NCBI GenBank assembly: GCA_002402105.1
Contig: NVVD01000001.1
Span: 637,345-701,344, forward strand
Length of the DNA stretch: 64,000 nt
Direction of reading: 5' to 3'
Source of the DNA: Candidatus Cloacimonadota bacterium
GTDB lineage: Bacteria; Muiribacteriota; UBA6191
Under the pieces are notes generated by a model. That model saw nothing but the letters and a program-made list of their open reading frames with translations, was not told the origin of the DNA and ran no database searches. Position numbers and translations under genes: made by a program. This document shows positions 35,432 to 44,859 of this stretch, in pieces (position 1 is the first letter of the stretch; every line of letters begins with the position of its first letter).

Positions 35432-37095
35432 GCGACGAGGATGATAAATTTTTAGAGTTACAAAATCTTCTTGCTGATGCTGGTTTGATAGATCATGGAG
35501 ATAAAATAGGCGTAGAATCATCTGTTTTTGAAGAACTAGATAAATCAGCTGAAAAAGTTGTCAAAAAACCAAGAAAAAAGAAACTAGCAACAGTTGAAGA
35601 AAAAGTAAAAAATAAACTACAAAATAACTTACAAAATAAACAAGAAGAACCAGAAGAAAATTTAGTAGAACTTGATGATGCACAAGAAAAGGCAGAAATT
35701 GAGCTATCCTTTTCAGAAGATTTGATGGAAGCCTATATTTCAATTGTGCCCGTTGAAGGAAACCGATTAGACCGTCGCTTTTTTGAAAGGTTTTTTTTGT
35801 TTCGTGGATTAAGATACGGAATTGATTGGGAGGCGATTGATTCGATTATTGAAACCTCTTTGCAATTAGTAGAAACAGTCAATGAAGTAATTGCAAAAGG
35901 TAAGCCTGTAAAATTTGGAAGACCAGCACAAATACTTAAATACTTTGAAGAAGCTAAAACATTTAAATTTTTAGAAGCAACCGAAGAAGAAAAAAAAGAC
36001 CACTACCGAAAACATCGTATTAATATGGTATCTAAAGATTTGCTTTTAGCTGAAAAACTAAATGCGATTCCTGGAATCAATGGTAAAAATACTAAAGGTG
36101 AAGTTATACCTTCTGTTAGTTCAAGAGAAGTAAGGTTTCAAGCAGGTAAGGGCTGTATTGTAAATGGTGATCAAATCTACTCTGAGATAGACGGAAGACC
36201 ATCAATTGATAATACAGGGCGTATTGAGGTTGTCCCTTTATATACTGTTTATGGTGATGTGGACTTAAGTGTTGGTAATTTAGAATTCAACGGAACAATA
36301 GAAATTATGGGGAATGTACAGGCTGGTTTTACAATAAAAGCTGGAGGAAGTATATTTGTTAAAGGTTCTGTTGAATCATCAGACTTAATTGCAGATGAAG
36401 ATATAACTATAAAGGGTAGTTTAACATCATCTAACCAAAAAGGTGTAATTAGAGCGAAACAAAACTGTGTTTTATCTCATTGTAATTATGCAAACATAGA
36501 AGTTGGAGGAGACCTTTATGTAGATAAAGAGCTTGTTAACTCAACTGTTTTTGTTGCAGGTAACTTGACCTTTAATTCATCTAAAGGTGCAATTATCGGA
36601 GGTAAAACCTCAGTAGGAAAAGACGTAAGTTTATATAACTTGGGTTCTGGTCTAGGAGTAACAACCCTGCTAAATGTTGGTCAAGGAGAAATCATTAGGC
36701 GTAAGCTAGTTCATGTAATTAAAAGAGTAGATGAGTTATACAAGCAATTAAACTTGGTAAAACAAGCGATGAAGAAATTTCAATCAGAAGAGGTTGATAA
36801 AGAGTTTCCAAATATGAAAAGAAATCAATTAGAAAAGGCATTAACAAATAATAATGGTAGGCTTACAAAAGCATTATTACACGAACGAGAAGAAAAACTA
36901 GAACTTGAGAAAAAATTAAATACTTTTTCAGCTCATTTAGTAAAAATACGAAATAAAATTCATCCAGGAGTAAGACTATCTATAGGTAGTGCTCAATTTA
37001 ATATAGATAAAAGAAAAACCCAAATTGAATATTATGAAGATATGAAATCAAAAAGAATATTCAGTAGACCAATTGATGAGTCTACAAAATCTTAA
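35428..37095 (+). CDS. FapA/DUF342 polymer-forming family protein
   Basis: A 555-residue cytoplasmic protein with an acidic and Lys-rich N-terminus (about 1-95), an intermediate alpha/beta region, and a FapA (flagellar assembly protein A, DUF342) domain at about 215-425. This is a right-handed beta-helix with repeated short Gly-turn strands (DLSVGNLEFNGTIEIMGNV, IKAGGSIFVKGSV, ITIKGSL, VGGDLYVD). A helical, coiled-coil region of about 120 residues closes it. In Gram-negative bacteria FapA-type proteins bind FlhF/FlhG-like partners or act as polar scaffolds, but no flagellar gene is here. Translationally coupled to pepP (ATGA) and followed after 12 bases by the cyclophilin. Confidence 0.85.
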   Translation: MSDEDDKFLELQNLLADAGLIDHGDKIGVESSVFEELDKSAEKVVKKPRKKKLATVEEKVKNKLQNNLQNKQEEPEENLVELDDAQEKAEIELSFSEDLMEAYISIVPVEGNRLDRRFFERFFLFRGLRYGIDWEAIDSIIETSLQLVETVNEVIAKGKPVKFGRPAQILKYFEEAKTFKFLEATEEEKKDHYRKHRINMVSKDLLLAEKLNAIPGINGKNTKGEVIPSVSSREVRFQAGKGCIVNGDQIYSEIDGRPSIDNTGRIEVVPLYTVYGDVDLSVGNLEFNGTIEIMGNVQAGFTIKAGGSIFVKGSVESSDLIADEDITIKGSLTSSNQKGVIRAKQNCVLSHCNYANIEVGGDLYVDKELVNSTVFVAGNLTFNSSKGAIIGGKTSVGKDVSLYNLGSGLGVTTLLNVGQGEIIRRKLVHVIKRVDELYKQLNLVKQAMKKFQSEEVDKEFPNMKRNQLEKALTNNNGRLTKALLHEREEKLELEKKLNTFSAHLVKIRNKIHPGVRLSIGSAQFNIDKRKTQIEYYEDMKSKRIFSRPIDESTKS

Positions 37096-37107
37096 AAAGG
37101 AAATAGA

Positions 37108-38397
37108 ATGAATGGTCAAATGAGGTTTATAAGAAATATATTTATTGTAGGAGCTATAAGTTTTGGCATCCAAAACTACTTTCAAAGTAAGGTAAAAATG
37201 AGGGTTCTTTCTAAGAATGTAACGATGAAAGTTCCTACTCCTCCAATGTCTTCACCAAAGTTTAAGAAAAAAGCTACGGCTCAAGAAAAACTAGCAGAAG
37301 TGACTAACTTAGAAAAACAACTGGCTGTTGAAAAACAAAAGTTACAAATGTTAGGACAGATGTATCAACAGTACAGAATGATGCAAAAATGGGGTGACCT
37401 TCAAAGTGTAATCTCTAAGTATCAAAGTGCACAACGTCAAATTATGAGTGGTGAAGCTATTTTAGAGGCTAAGGTTAAAGATCTTAAAAAATACATCCCA
37501 GAACTAGAGAAAGACAATTCAAAAAAAGGAATGATTTCACTATCAACATTGCTTGGAGTAATGAAAGATGTTGATAAGCAATTTCAATTAATGGGTAAGA
37601 TAAAAGCTAAATTTGGTTTAAGTAATGATGAAATGAGTGACTATTCAAGAGCCGCAAGTAATACAAACTCCTATGAAGAGGTTATTAATATCAACACAGA
37701 GTTAGAAAAGAAACTCAAGGGAGATAGTTTAGCTCCTTCTTTATTTGAAAAAGCTCAAGCTCAATATTATTTACACAGATTTAAAGAAAGTTTAGATACG
37801 ATTCATAAAGGAATGAGGTTTAAAAGCTTTCAAAAACAGTTTTCTTCTTTAAGGGCTCAAGTAACATCTTGTAGAGGCCAATTTAAAAAAGAACAGAAAT
37901 ACCGTAAACAGGATAAAAACCTGCCTATTGTTGAACTTGAAACCTCAAAAGGTAAGATAGAAATATCTTTATTTGAAGATGATGCACCAAATGCAGTAGC
38001 AAATTTTATATTACTAGTAGAGAGTGGATATTATGATAAACAAAAATTTCATAGAGTAATCTCTCAGTTTATGGTTCAAGGAGGAGATCCAAACTCTAAA
38101 GATAATGACCCAAGTAATGACGGGACAGGTGGACCAGGATATAAAATGAAAACTCAATTATCTAAGAGGTTACATTTTAGAGGGTCTATGTCTTATGCTA
38201 ATTCAGGTATAGATACTGATGGTTCACAATTTTTTATGACACATAAACCGACTACAAATTTAAATGGAAAACACGCTGTTTTTGGGTATATAACAAAGGG
38301 TATGAAAGTTGTTGATAGTATTCGTAAAAATGATCATTTAATTAAAGCACGGGTAATAAAAAAACGAAAAACAAAATATAAGGTAAATAAAATATAG
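37108..38397 (+). CDS. Exported peptidyl-prolyl cis-trans isomerase (cyclophilin) with helical N-terminal arm
   Basis: A 429-residue protein. A signal-anchor or signal peptide lies at about residues 8-22. A charged coiled-coil region (about 48-130) and further helices follow to about 265. The cyclophilin domain occupies about 271-429, recognisable from VELETSKGKIEISLFEDDAPNAV, KFHRVISQFMVQGGDP, GSMSYANSG, DGSQFFMTHKPT and HAVFGYITKGMKVVD. The catalytic Arg of FHRVI and the Phe and Met of FMVQGGDP are present. It should accelerate proline isomerisation in the periplasm, probably helping outer-membrane or surface protein folding. The long helical arm could tether it or give chaperone activity. 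Part of the pepP-FapA operon; the lipoprotein start follows 2 bases after its stop. Confidence 0.9.
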   Translation: MNGQMRFIRNIFIVGAISFGIQNYFQSKVKMRVLSKNVTMKVPTPPMSSPKFKKKATAQEKLAEVTNLEKQLAVEKQKLQMLGQMYQQYRMMQKWGDLQSVISKYQSAQRQIMSGEAILEAKVKDLKKYIPELEKDNSKKGMISLSTLLGVMKDVDKQFQLMGKIKAKFGLSNDEMSDYSRAASNTNSYEEVININTELEKKLKGDSLAPSLFEKAQAQYYLHRFKESLDTIHKGMRFKSFQKQFSSLRAQVTSCRGQFKKEQKYRKQDKNLPIVELETSKGKIEISLFEDDAPNAVANFILLVESGYYDKQKFHRVISQFMVQGGDPNSKDNDPSNDGTGGPGYKMKTQLSKRLHFRGSMSYANSGIDTDGSQFFMTHKPTTNLNGKHAVFGYITKGMKVVDSIRKNDHLIKARVIKKRKTKYKVNKI

Positions 38398-38399
38398 GC

Positions 38400-40064
38400 A
38401 TGAAATACTCTGTATTTTTTTTAATTTTCTTTCTTATAGGTTGTAAAGAGCCTATTCAACAAAAGTTGCGGGTTTTATTTCCAAAAGGTAGAACCCGTTT
38501 AATAGCAGATTTAAAAAGCGATGATATGTTTCATGGAGTTTTTAAAGAATATTATAAAGACAGTAAAATAAAAGTTCAGGCTAAGTTTTTTAATGGAAAA
38601 CTAGACGAAGAGTTTTCAATTTATTTCAGAAATGGTGATTTAAAGTTAAAAAAATATTTTAGTAAGGGTATTTTATCTGGTTCATTTGAAGAGCATTATG
38701 CAAATGGTAGTTTAAAAATTAGTGGAGAATACCAAGGCGGAAAAAAACATAGTAAACATCGTAAATATTTTGAGAATAAAACTTTAGAAAGCATTATAGA
38801 ATATGATGAAGGAAGATTAAATAATATTAGTGTTTTCAACTATAAAAACGGTCTTGTAAAAGTGTTAAAAAAATATGATCAAGGTAAGTTAGAGTTTGTT
38901 AAAGAGTTTAATTTAGATGGTATTTTAACTGTATTAAAAAAAAGAATAGATAACTCATTGTTTGATTATAAAATAAGTAGTATTCGTAATAACTATACTA
39001 AAACTACAGATAAATCTTGGATGTATGCTGTAATAACAAACGGAAAACTTGCGGGTAAAAAAGTAGGCTATGAAAAAAAATGGCATCCAAATTATCAATT
39101 AAGTGAAGAAAAAAAATGGGTACAAGGAAATCTAATTTATACAAAAAAGTATAGTCCAGAGTCGGTTCTGATTTATAATAAATATTATAAAAAGGATTTA
39201 ATGATATTAGAGACTTGGTATCCAAATGGTTTTAAGAAGGCCATTAAATCTTTTTTGGCTACAAAAAAACACGGTAAGTTTTTGAAATATTATGATACTG
39301 GAGACCTTCATATAAAAGACTATTACAATAAAGGAAAAAGAGAAGGTCTATACGAAGAATATGATGAAAAAGCCCAAATTAGAGTTCAGTTAAATTATGT
39401 TAAGGGCATTAAATCAGGTCGTGCAATTTTATATTATGTTAACGGAAATAAAAAAGAAGATAGAAAATATAAAAATGGTAAATTAAATGGGCCACAAACT
39501 CTTTATTATCCTAATGCAAAAATAGAACAAATTTTATCGTATAAAATGGGAGTAAAAGAAGGAGTCTGGATTTCTTATTATGAAAATACCTCAAAGAAAA
39601 AGGCTCAAGTAAGTTATAAAAATGATAAGAAAAATGGCCTTGTAAAAGAGTTTTACCCCAGTGGACAACTAAAAATCTCAGTTGCATATATTAATGACTT
39701 AAAAAATGAAAAAGAAAAAACCTTTGATAAAGAGGGTAATTTTATAGAAGTAAGCGAATATAATGAGGGAGAGCTGAATGGTATTCAGATTTTTTATTCA
39801 AAAAATAAAAACATTTTAGAGTCTCGAAGTTATAGAAAAGGAGTTCGCCACGGTTTATCTCAAAACTTTTATCCTAACGGAAAAATAATGAGCAAACAAA
39901 TTTATAGAGAAAACTTTTTATGGGGAAGTAAAGAAGACTATTATTCTAACGGAAGAAAGAAAAAGGTTTGTGAATTTGTTAAAAATAAAGAAGGAGCATG
40001 TCGCTTTTTTAAAAGAAGTGGCGAAGAAACCTTCGACCCAGAAGAACAGGCAAAACTACAATAA
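38400..40064 (+). CDS. YwqK-type (MORN_2) repeat lipoprotein
   Basis: A 554-residue lipoprotein: signal peptide with lipobox FLIGC, so Cys15 is probably lipidated. The mature protein is made almost entirely of MORN_2 / YwqK-like repeats of roughly 20-24 residues, of the form YxNGxxKxxxxYxxGKxxGxxxxY (for example FYPSGQLKISVAYIN and YYPNAKIEQILSYKMG). More than a dozen can be traced from residue 40 to 540; one repeat has a Trp-rich version (TWYPNGFKKAIKSF). The YwqK name comes from supposed antitoxin homologues, but as a lipoprotein an envelope scaffolding role is more likely. Last gene of the pepP operon. It is the second MORN-type protein in the window, of a different repeat family from the one at 2-1864. 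Confidence 0.85.
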   Translation: MKYSVFFLIFFLIGCKEPIQQKLRVLFPKGRTRLIADLKSDDMFHGVFKEYYKDSKIKVQAKFFNGKLDEEFSIYFRNGDLKLKKYFSKGILSGSFEEHYANGSLKISGEYQGGKKHSKHRKYFENKTLESIIEYDEGRLNNISVFNYKNGLVKVLKKYDQGKLEFVKEFNLDGILTVLKKRIDNSLFDYKISSIRNNYTKTTDKSWMYAVITNGKLAGKKVGYEKKWHPNYQLSEEKKWVQGNLIYTKKYSPESVLIYNKYYKKDLMILETWYPNGFKKAIKSFLATKKHGKFLKYYDTGDLHIKDYYNKGKREGLYEEYDEKAQIRVQLNYVKGIKSGRAILYYVNGNKKEDRKYKNGKLNGPQTLYYPNAKIEQILSYKMGVKEGVWISYYENTSKKKAQVSYKNDKKNGLVKEFYPSGQLKISVAYINDLKNEKEKTFDKEGNFIEVSEYNEGELNGIQIFYSKNKNILESRSYRKGVRHGLSQNFYPNGKIMSKQIYRENFLWGSKEDYYSNGRKKKVCEFVKNKEGACRFFKRSGEETFDPEEQAKLQ

Positions 40065-40186
40065 AATGAATATTCTTAAAAATAAGTGCAACATATAAAA
40101 CAAACCAACGTAATTACTAGTACTAAAATGTAGTTTTTGTTATCTTTTCAAGATGAATAAAATTTAAAAAATAAAAGGTTAAGTCG

Positions 40187-41176
40187 ATGAAGTTTTTTCT
40201 ATTTATAATATTAGTTATAAGTACTTATGCTGTTAATAATAAAACAAGTGAATGGCACAGCGTTTATTCACAATTAAAGCAATCAGACCTTTCAAAAGTA
40301 GACCCATATGTAGAAGAGTATAAGGGCATTGATCCATTAGTTAGATATCCTATTAAAAAACGTAGTGCAGGATCTGTGTACTTAATGGATAACTTACGAG
40401 TTAGCCGAATGATTGAAGAGGGTATTTCAAAAAAAAATAAAATTAAATACGGCAGAGAAATAAAATGGACATCAGCAATGATTGATGTTTCAAAACTTAA
40501 AAGAGTAAGTGTTGTTTTAACTAAAAGTCAAATAAACCTTGGTATTATTAAACCAAAAACTGGTCATGCTCAAATGTTATTTGAGTTTGAGCATGGTGGA
40601 GTAGTTACTAATGAAGGTTTCATAGATACTTTAGTTATTTCATATGAGGGAAAAAGAAGAGATGACCAACCTTTTAATCCCGCTGTTGGTTTATTTAGGG
40701 TTTATCCATCTATTTTTGTAATGGGTACCTTTGAAGACTTATTAGTTAAAGTAAATAGTTTTTTTAATGGCATGGAAATCTATGATTTAGAATTAAGTGA
40801 AAAACAAAAAAGGGATTTGTTAGAAAACTATTTAACAGCTGCTTTTGATACAGAAACTCTAAAAAAAGAAAGATATCATACAACCAGAAACTCTTGTGTG
40901 ACAAACATGTTTAAATTATTAAATACTGTTTTACCAAAAGAAAGAAAAGTAAAAGAGTGGTATCAAGCATTTGGTTTATACCCAGCAAGGACTCTTGGCT
41001 CAATCTTACCAGAAAGAATGGAAGGAACCTTACGTAAGTTAGATATGGTCAGTATGACAACAGATATCTTTGGAAAAGAAAAAATTAGAGAATATTATTT
41101 TGGACTTGTGGAGGTTCAAAAAAGATATTCAAAATCTACTAGGATTTTCAATTTGATGTACGAGAATAAAAAATAA
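40187..41176 (+). CDS. Exported DUF4105-like protein
   Basis: A 329-residue protein with a signal peptide (about 1-15). The central and C-terminal parts resemble DUF4105: a strand region with GHAQMLFEF, a FRVYPSIFVMGTFEDLL motif, and RYHTTRNSCVTNMFKLLN, in which the Asn-Ser-Cys matches the family's NNCTT-like motif (papain-like NlpC-related fold with Cys nucleophile). A matching His (the one in GHAQ) would complete a dyad. It may therefore be a periplasmic amidase, protease or acyltransferase, unproven. It is separated by 122 bases from the operon before it and ends at a strong intrinsic terminator. Confidence 0.6.
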   Translation: MKFFLFIILVISTYAVNNKTSEWHSVYSQLKQSDLSKVDPYVEEYKGIDPLVRYPIKKRSAGSVYLMDNLRVSRMIEEGISKKNKIKYGREIKWTSAMIDVSKLKRVSVVLTKSQINLGIIKPKTGHAQMLFEFEHGGVVTNEGFIDTLVISYEGKRRDDQPFNPAVGLFRVYPSIFVMGTFEDLLVKVNSFFNGMEIYDLELSEKQKRDLLENYLTAAFDTETLKKERYHTTRNSCVTNMFKLLNTVLPKERKVKEWYQAFGLYPARTLGSILPERMEGTLRKLDMVSMTTDIFGKEKIREYYFGLVEVQKRYSKSTRIFNLMYENKK

Positions 41177-41202
41177 ATTATTTTTAACATCTAAGTAAGT
41201 AG

Positions 41203-41229
41203 GGACTCCACAGGGAGTCCTTTTTTTTT
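41203..41229 (+). terminator. Intrinsic terminator
   Basis: GGACTCC (41203-41209) and GGAGTCC (41214-41220) form a perfect 7-base stem with an ACAG loop, followed by nine T. It ends the DUF4105-like transcript. Confidence 0.95.
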
Positions 41230-41260
41230 GGAATTTTATTTTATAGAAGTAAGGAATTTA

Positions 41261-43015
41261 ATGGATTCATTAAAAAAATTTATAAATCAGTTTAGCTTAT
41301 TAAAGCGTTTATTACCTTATATAGAAAAGCATAAACAAAAATACTTTACAGCTCTTTGTTTATCATTTGTTTTAACAATAGCTAGTGTTTCAAAACCTTT
41401 AATTTTGAAAGTTATTATTGATGAAGCTGTAGAGGCAAAATCTGAAGAGACTTTATATTTGTATTCAGCATTATTTGTTGGGGTACTATTGCTTGGAGTC
41501 TTTGGAGGATATAAACAATTAGTACTTATGTCTGAGTTTGGTATTGAAATGATTAACTCTTTGAAAAAGGATTTATTTGAACATATTCTACATTTGGGTT
41601 TAAGGTTTTTTAATAAACATCAAGTTGGATGGATAATGTCTAGGGTAGAGAGCGACACCGAAGAGCTTAAAAACTTTTGCTCTCACCTAACTATTAAACT
41701 TTTAATGGATATTATGAGTTTTTTTGGGGTCTTTTGTATCTTGCTTTATTATGATAAAACAATTGCCTCAATGATAGCTTGTGTTTGTTTTTGTTTATTT
41801 ATATTAGTTTTATTTTTTATTAATTATATGAAAGCAATTTTTGATAAAAGTCGCTCTGCTTATGCAAAACTAAGTGGCTTTATTGCTGAATATGTTTGTG
41901 CAATTGAAATTATTCAACTATATGATCAAAAAGAAAGTTTAAAAGAAAAGCTTTCAAAAGTAACTAAAGATAGGTTTGATGTTGAAGTAAAACTATCTCT
42001 TTATGATGCTTCATTTTGGGGTTTTTTTAGATTTTTTACTGAAACAGTTTTGATTATGATTATTTTGTGGGTGGGTATCCCTCAACTAATGGATAAAACT
42101 ATGTCTATTGGTAAGCTAATCATGTTTTTAGAGTTTTCAGTTCAGATGACTAGACCATTATTTGCTGTGAGTGAAAACTTTAATAATGTACAAAAGTCTT
42201 TAGTGTCTTTACAACGTATTTTTAACTTGCTAGATGAAAAACCTGATGTAGCAACAGGTGAAAAAGTAGTTAATAGCTTTCAATCATCTATTGAGTTTAA
42301 AAGTGTAGATTTTTATTATAATGAAGATAAAAAAGTTTTAAAAAATATTAATTTTATAATTAATAAAGGTGAAAAAATAGCTTTAGTAGGGCCATCTGGC
42401 GGAGGAAAATCAACCATTGCTAGTTTACTCTGTCGTTTTTATGACCCAACTATTGGAGAAATATTGGTTGATGGTAAAGATTTAAAAGAGATTCATGTGA
42501 GTGCTTGGAGAAAAAAGTTAGGCTTAGTTTTACAAGATGTCTTTTTATTTGGTGGAACAATTTTAGATAACTTACGAGTACTTGATGATAATTTACATAT
42601 TGATAGGGTTAAAGATGCGGCAAATAGTTTAGGAGCGGCTAATTTTATTGAAAAGCTATCAAATGGTTATGATACAGAAATTAAAGAAAAAGGAAAAAAT
42701 CTATCTTTAGGTGAAAGGCAATTATTAAGTTTTTCAAGAGCTATGACTTTTAACCCAGATATTTTGGTTTTAGATGAAGCGACAGCATCTATTGACCCTC
42801 ATACTGAGTATTTAATACAACAAGGCTTAGATAAGCTTTTAGATGGTAGAACAGCTCTAATTATTGCTCATAGGTTATCAACAATTAAAAATGTAGATAA
42901 AATTTTATTTGTAGAAAATGGTGAAATTATTGAGCAAGGAAGTCATAAAGATTTAATTGCTAAAAAAGGTAGATATTTTGATATGTTGAATTTACAAGTT
43001 CAACAACCAGCGTAG
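41261..43015 (+). CDS. ABC exporter subunit A (consensus Walker B, degenerate signature)
   Basis: A 584-residue half-transporter of the type IV ABC exporter class: six transmembrane helices (about 20-310), then a nucleotide-binding domain (about 340-584). Walker A is GPSGGGKST (about 377), the Q-loop sits in LVLQDVFLFGG, the signature is LSLGE (about 480) instead of LSGGQ, and Walker B is LVLDEATASID with the catalytic Glu. The H-loop is IAHRLS. Taken with the next gene, the active ATP site would combine this Walker A/B with the other subunit's ISGGQ. I chose the ATG at 41261 (AAGG six bases upstream); a frame start at 41228 is a TTG inside the terminator T-run. Six bases before the partner gene. 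Substrate unknown: drug, lipid or peptide. Confidence 0.92.
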   Translation: MDSLKKFINQFSLLKRLLPYIEKHKQKYFTALCLSFVLTIASVSKPLILKVIIDEAVEAKSEETLYLYSALFVGVLLLGVFGGYKQLVLMSEFGIEMINSLKKDLFEHILHLGLRFFNKHQVGWIMSRVESDTEELKNFCSHLTIKLLMDIMSFFGVFCILLYYDKTIASMIACVCFCLFILVLFFINYMKAIFDKSRSAYAKLSGFIAEYVCAIEIIQLYDQKESLKEKLSKVTKDRFDVEVKLSLYDASFWGFFRFFTETVLIMIILWVGIPQLMDKTMSIGKLIMFLEFSVQMTRPLFAVSENFNNVQKSLVSLQRIFNLLDEKPDVATGEKVVNSFQSSIEFKSVDFYYNEDKKVLKNINFIINKGEKIALVGPSGGGKSTIASLLCRFYDPTIGEILVDGKDLKEIHVSAWRKKLGLVLQDVFLFGGTILDNLRVLDDNLHIDRVKDAANSLGAANFIEKLSNGYDTEIKEKGKNLSLGERQLLSFSRAMTFNPDILVLDEATASIDPHTEYLIQQGLDKLLDGRTALIIAHRLSTIKNVDKILFVENGEIIEQGSHKDLIAKKGRYFDMLNLQVQQPA

Positions 43016-43021
43016 GTTTAT

Positions 43022-44773
43022 ATGAAAACACATGTTTTATTTTCAAAAGTCCATTGGACATGGATTGTTAATTTATGGAAAAAGCGTTTGCCATATGCTT
43101 TGTTATTGGTTTTTTTAACAATTTTATCGACTATGGCATCATTAACTTTTCCATTGTTTTTTAAATATTTGATTAATGAATTACAGTCAAATGTAAATAC
43201 ACTTCAATTAGATGAATTTCGCTTAAAGATGATTGGTTTATTAGTAGCTCTTGGTTTACTACAATTATCAACAGCAGTTTATCCTTATTTTAGAGCAAAA
43301 ATGAACTTATTGATTGATTGGGAGGTCAGAGAAAAATATTTTCATTTGTTACTAAATCAAAATCAAGAGTTTTTAAAAAACTTTAAAACAGGAGATTTGA
43401 TTACAAGATTAACGGATGACATCGCTAGGTTTCCAAAAATATCTTGGTTTTGTTGTTCGGGGATTTTTAGAGCATTTAACTCTTTATCTATTGTCATATT
43501 TTGTGTTGGGGCTATGGCTTATTTGAACTTAAAACTAGCTCTTTATACTTTGATTCCTTTACCTTTTGCATTATGGATGTATATGAGTATAGCTTCAAAG
43601 TTAGATGAAGGTTATGGAAAATCTCAAAAAGCCATTAGTGATACAAATAATCATTTAGAATCTAGTCTATCAGGGATTAAAATTTTAATGGCTTTTAATG
43701 GAGAAGATAGAGAAGTAAAACGTTTTGGTGATATTTTAAGCAGTAGATATGATGCAGAGTTATATATTACTAAGCTATCAGGAAAAATTGGTATTTTCTA
43801 TGAGTTTGTTGGTCACTTTGGACAAGTTTTAGTAGTATTAGTCGGTGGTTTAATGGTAGTTAGGGGAGAGCTTACTTTAGGGGATTATTATGCCTTTTTT
43901 GCATATTTAGGTATTATTGTTTATCCGATGTTAGATATACCTCATTTATTTGTAACATCAAGACAGGCTTTTGTTTGTATTGATAGACTAGAAGAGCTTA
44001 ATCAAAAAGAAGACTTTGTTATAAAAGGTGTGCACGATAAAACGCATATACTAGATAACTTTTTACATCTTGAACTAAGAAATATCTCTTTTGCTTATGA
44101 AAAAGAAAACATTTTAGATAATATTACTTTTTCTGTTAAAAAAGGTCAGATTGTAGCCATTGTAGGTAAAATTGGCTCAGGTAAATCAACTCTTTTACAA
44201 TTGATTGCTGGGGTTCATAAAGCAAACTTTGGAGACATAAGATTTAATGGTATTTCTTTAAAAGATATTGATATTAAATCACTACGAAAAAACTTAGCTT
44301 TTGTAGCTCAAGAGCCAACTATATTTTCAGAAACTGTTGAAGAAAACATCAGGTTTTTTAGAGAATATTCATCGGATCAAATTAGAGAGTCAGCTAGTTT
44401 ATCTCAAGTAAAAGATGAGATGGAAAAACTTCCCAAAGGTTTTTTAGAAAGCTTAGGTCAAAATGGTGTAAATATTTCAGGAGGCCAAAAGCAAAGGTTA
44501 ACGATTGCAAGAGCTTTGCTTGGTAAACCTGGGTTACTATTAATGGATGATGTAACAGCAGCACTTGACGCTGAAAATGAAAAACTTTTTTGGGATGACT
44601 TAAAGTCTCATTTAGATGACGCTGCTATATTGGTTGTTACTCACAGAATGGCAACAGCTAGACAAGCACAAAAAGTAATATTTTTAGTAGATGGTAAAAT
44701 AAAAGCACAGGGTACTTTTGATGAGTTAAAACAAAACTGTAAAGAATTTAAAGAGATGATTAATGAGGCTTGA
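43022..44773 (+). CDS. ABC exporter subunit B (degenerate Walker B, canonical signature)
   Basis: A 583-residue half-transporter, partner of the preceding gene. It has six transmembrane helices (about 22-310) and a nucleotide-binding domain (about 340-583). Walker A is GKIGSGKST (about 382), signature ISGGQ, and Walker B reads LLLMDDVTAALD, where the catalytic Glu is replaced by Asp (about residue 509). The H-loop is VTHRMA. This is the arrangement of heterodimeric exporters such as TM287/288 and BmrCD, with one consensus and one degenerate ATP site. ATG six bases after the partner stop. The gene is convergent with the giant membrane protein cluster downstream. Confidence 0.92.
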   Translation: MKTHVLFSKVHWTWIVNLWKKRLPYALLLVFLTILSTMASLTFPLFFKYLINELQSNVNTLQLDEFRLKMIGLLVALGLLQLSTAVYPYFRAKMNLLIDWEVREKYFHLLLNQNQEFLKNFKTGDLITRLTDDIARFPKISWFCCSGIFRAFNSLSIVIFCVGAMAYLNLKLALYTLIPLPFALWMYMSIASKLDEGYGKSQKAISDTNNHLESSLSGIKILMAFNGEDREVKRFGDILSSRYDAELYITKLSGKIGIFYEFVGHFGQVLVVLVGGLMVVRGELTLGDYYAFFAYLGIIVYPMLDIPHLFVTSRQAFVCIDRLEELNQKEDFVIKGVHDKTHILDNFLHLELRNISFAYEKENILDNITFSVKKGQIVAIVGKIGSGKSTLLQLIAGVHKANFGDIRFNGISLKDIDIKSLRKNLAFVAQEPTIFSETVEENIRFFREYSSDQIRESASLSQVKDEMEKLPKGFLESLGQNGVNISGGQKQRLTIARALLGKPGLLLMDDVTAALDAENEKLFWDDLKSHLDDAAILVVTHRMATARQAQKVIFLVDGKIKAQGTFDELKQNCKEFKEMINEA

Positions 44774-44777
44774 TACT

Positions 44778-44829
44778 CACTTGAAAAAGTAAAACTTAAG
44801 AGTCAGTAAATTTGTTAGACTCTCAAGTG
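44778..44829. terminator. Possible bidirectional terminator-like inverted repeat
   Basis: CACTTGA (44778-44784) and TCAAGTG (44823-44829) form an outer stem, and AGAGTC (from about 44800) and GACTCT (about 44818-44823) an inner one. It sits between two convergent transcription units, where a shared terminator is expected, but no T-run follows on either strand, so this is tentative. Confidence 0.3.
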
Positions 44830-44859
44830 AAGTTAGTAGAGGTTTAATCGAATAATCAA

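Noticed and set aside
41228-41260. TTG-started N-terminal extension of the ABC exporter subunit A
   Set aside because: It begins inside the T-run of the upstream terminator, while the ATG at 41261 has an AAGG ribosome binding site six bases before it.
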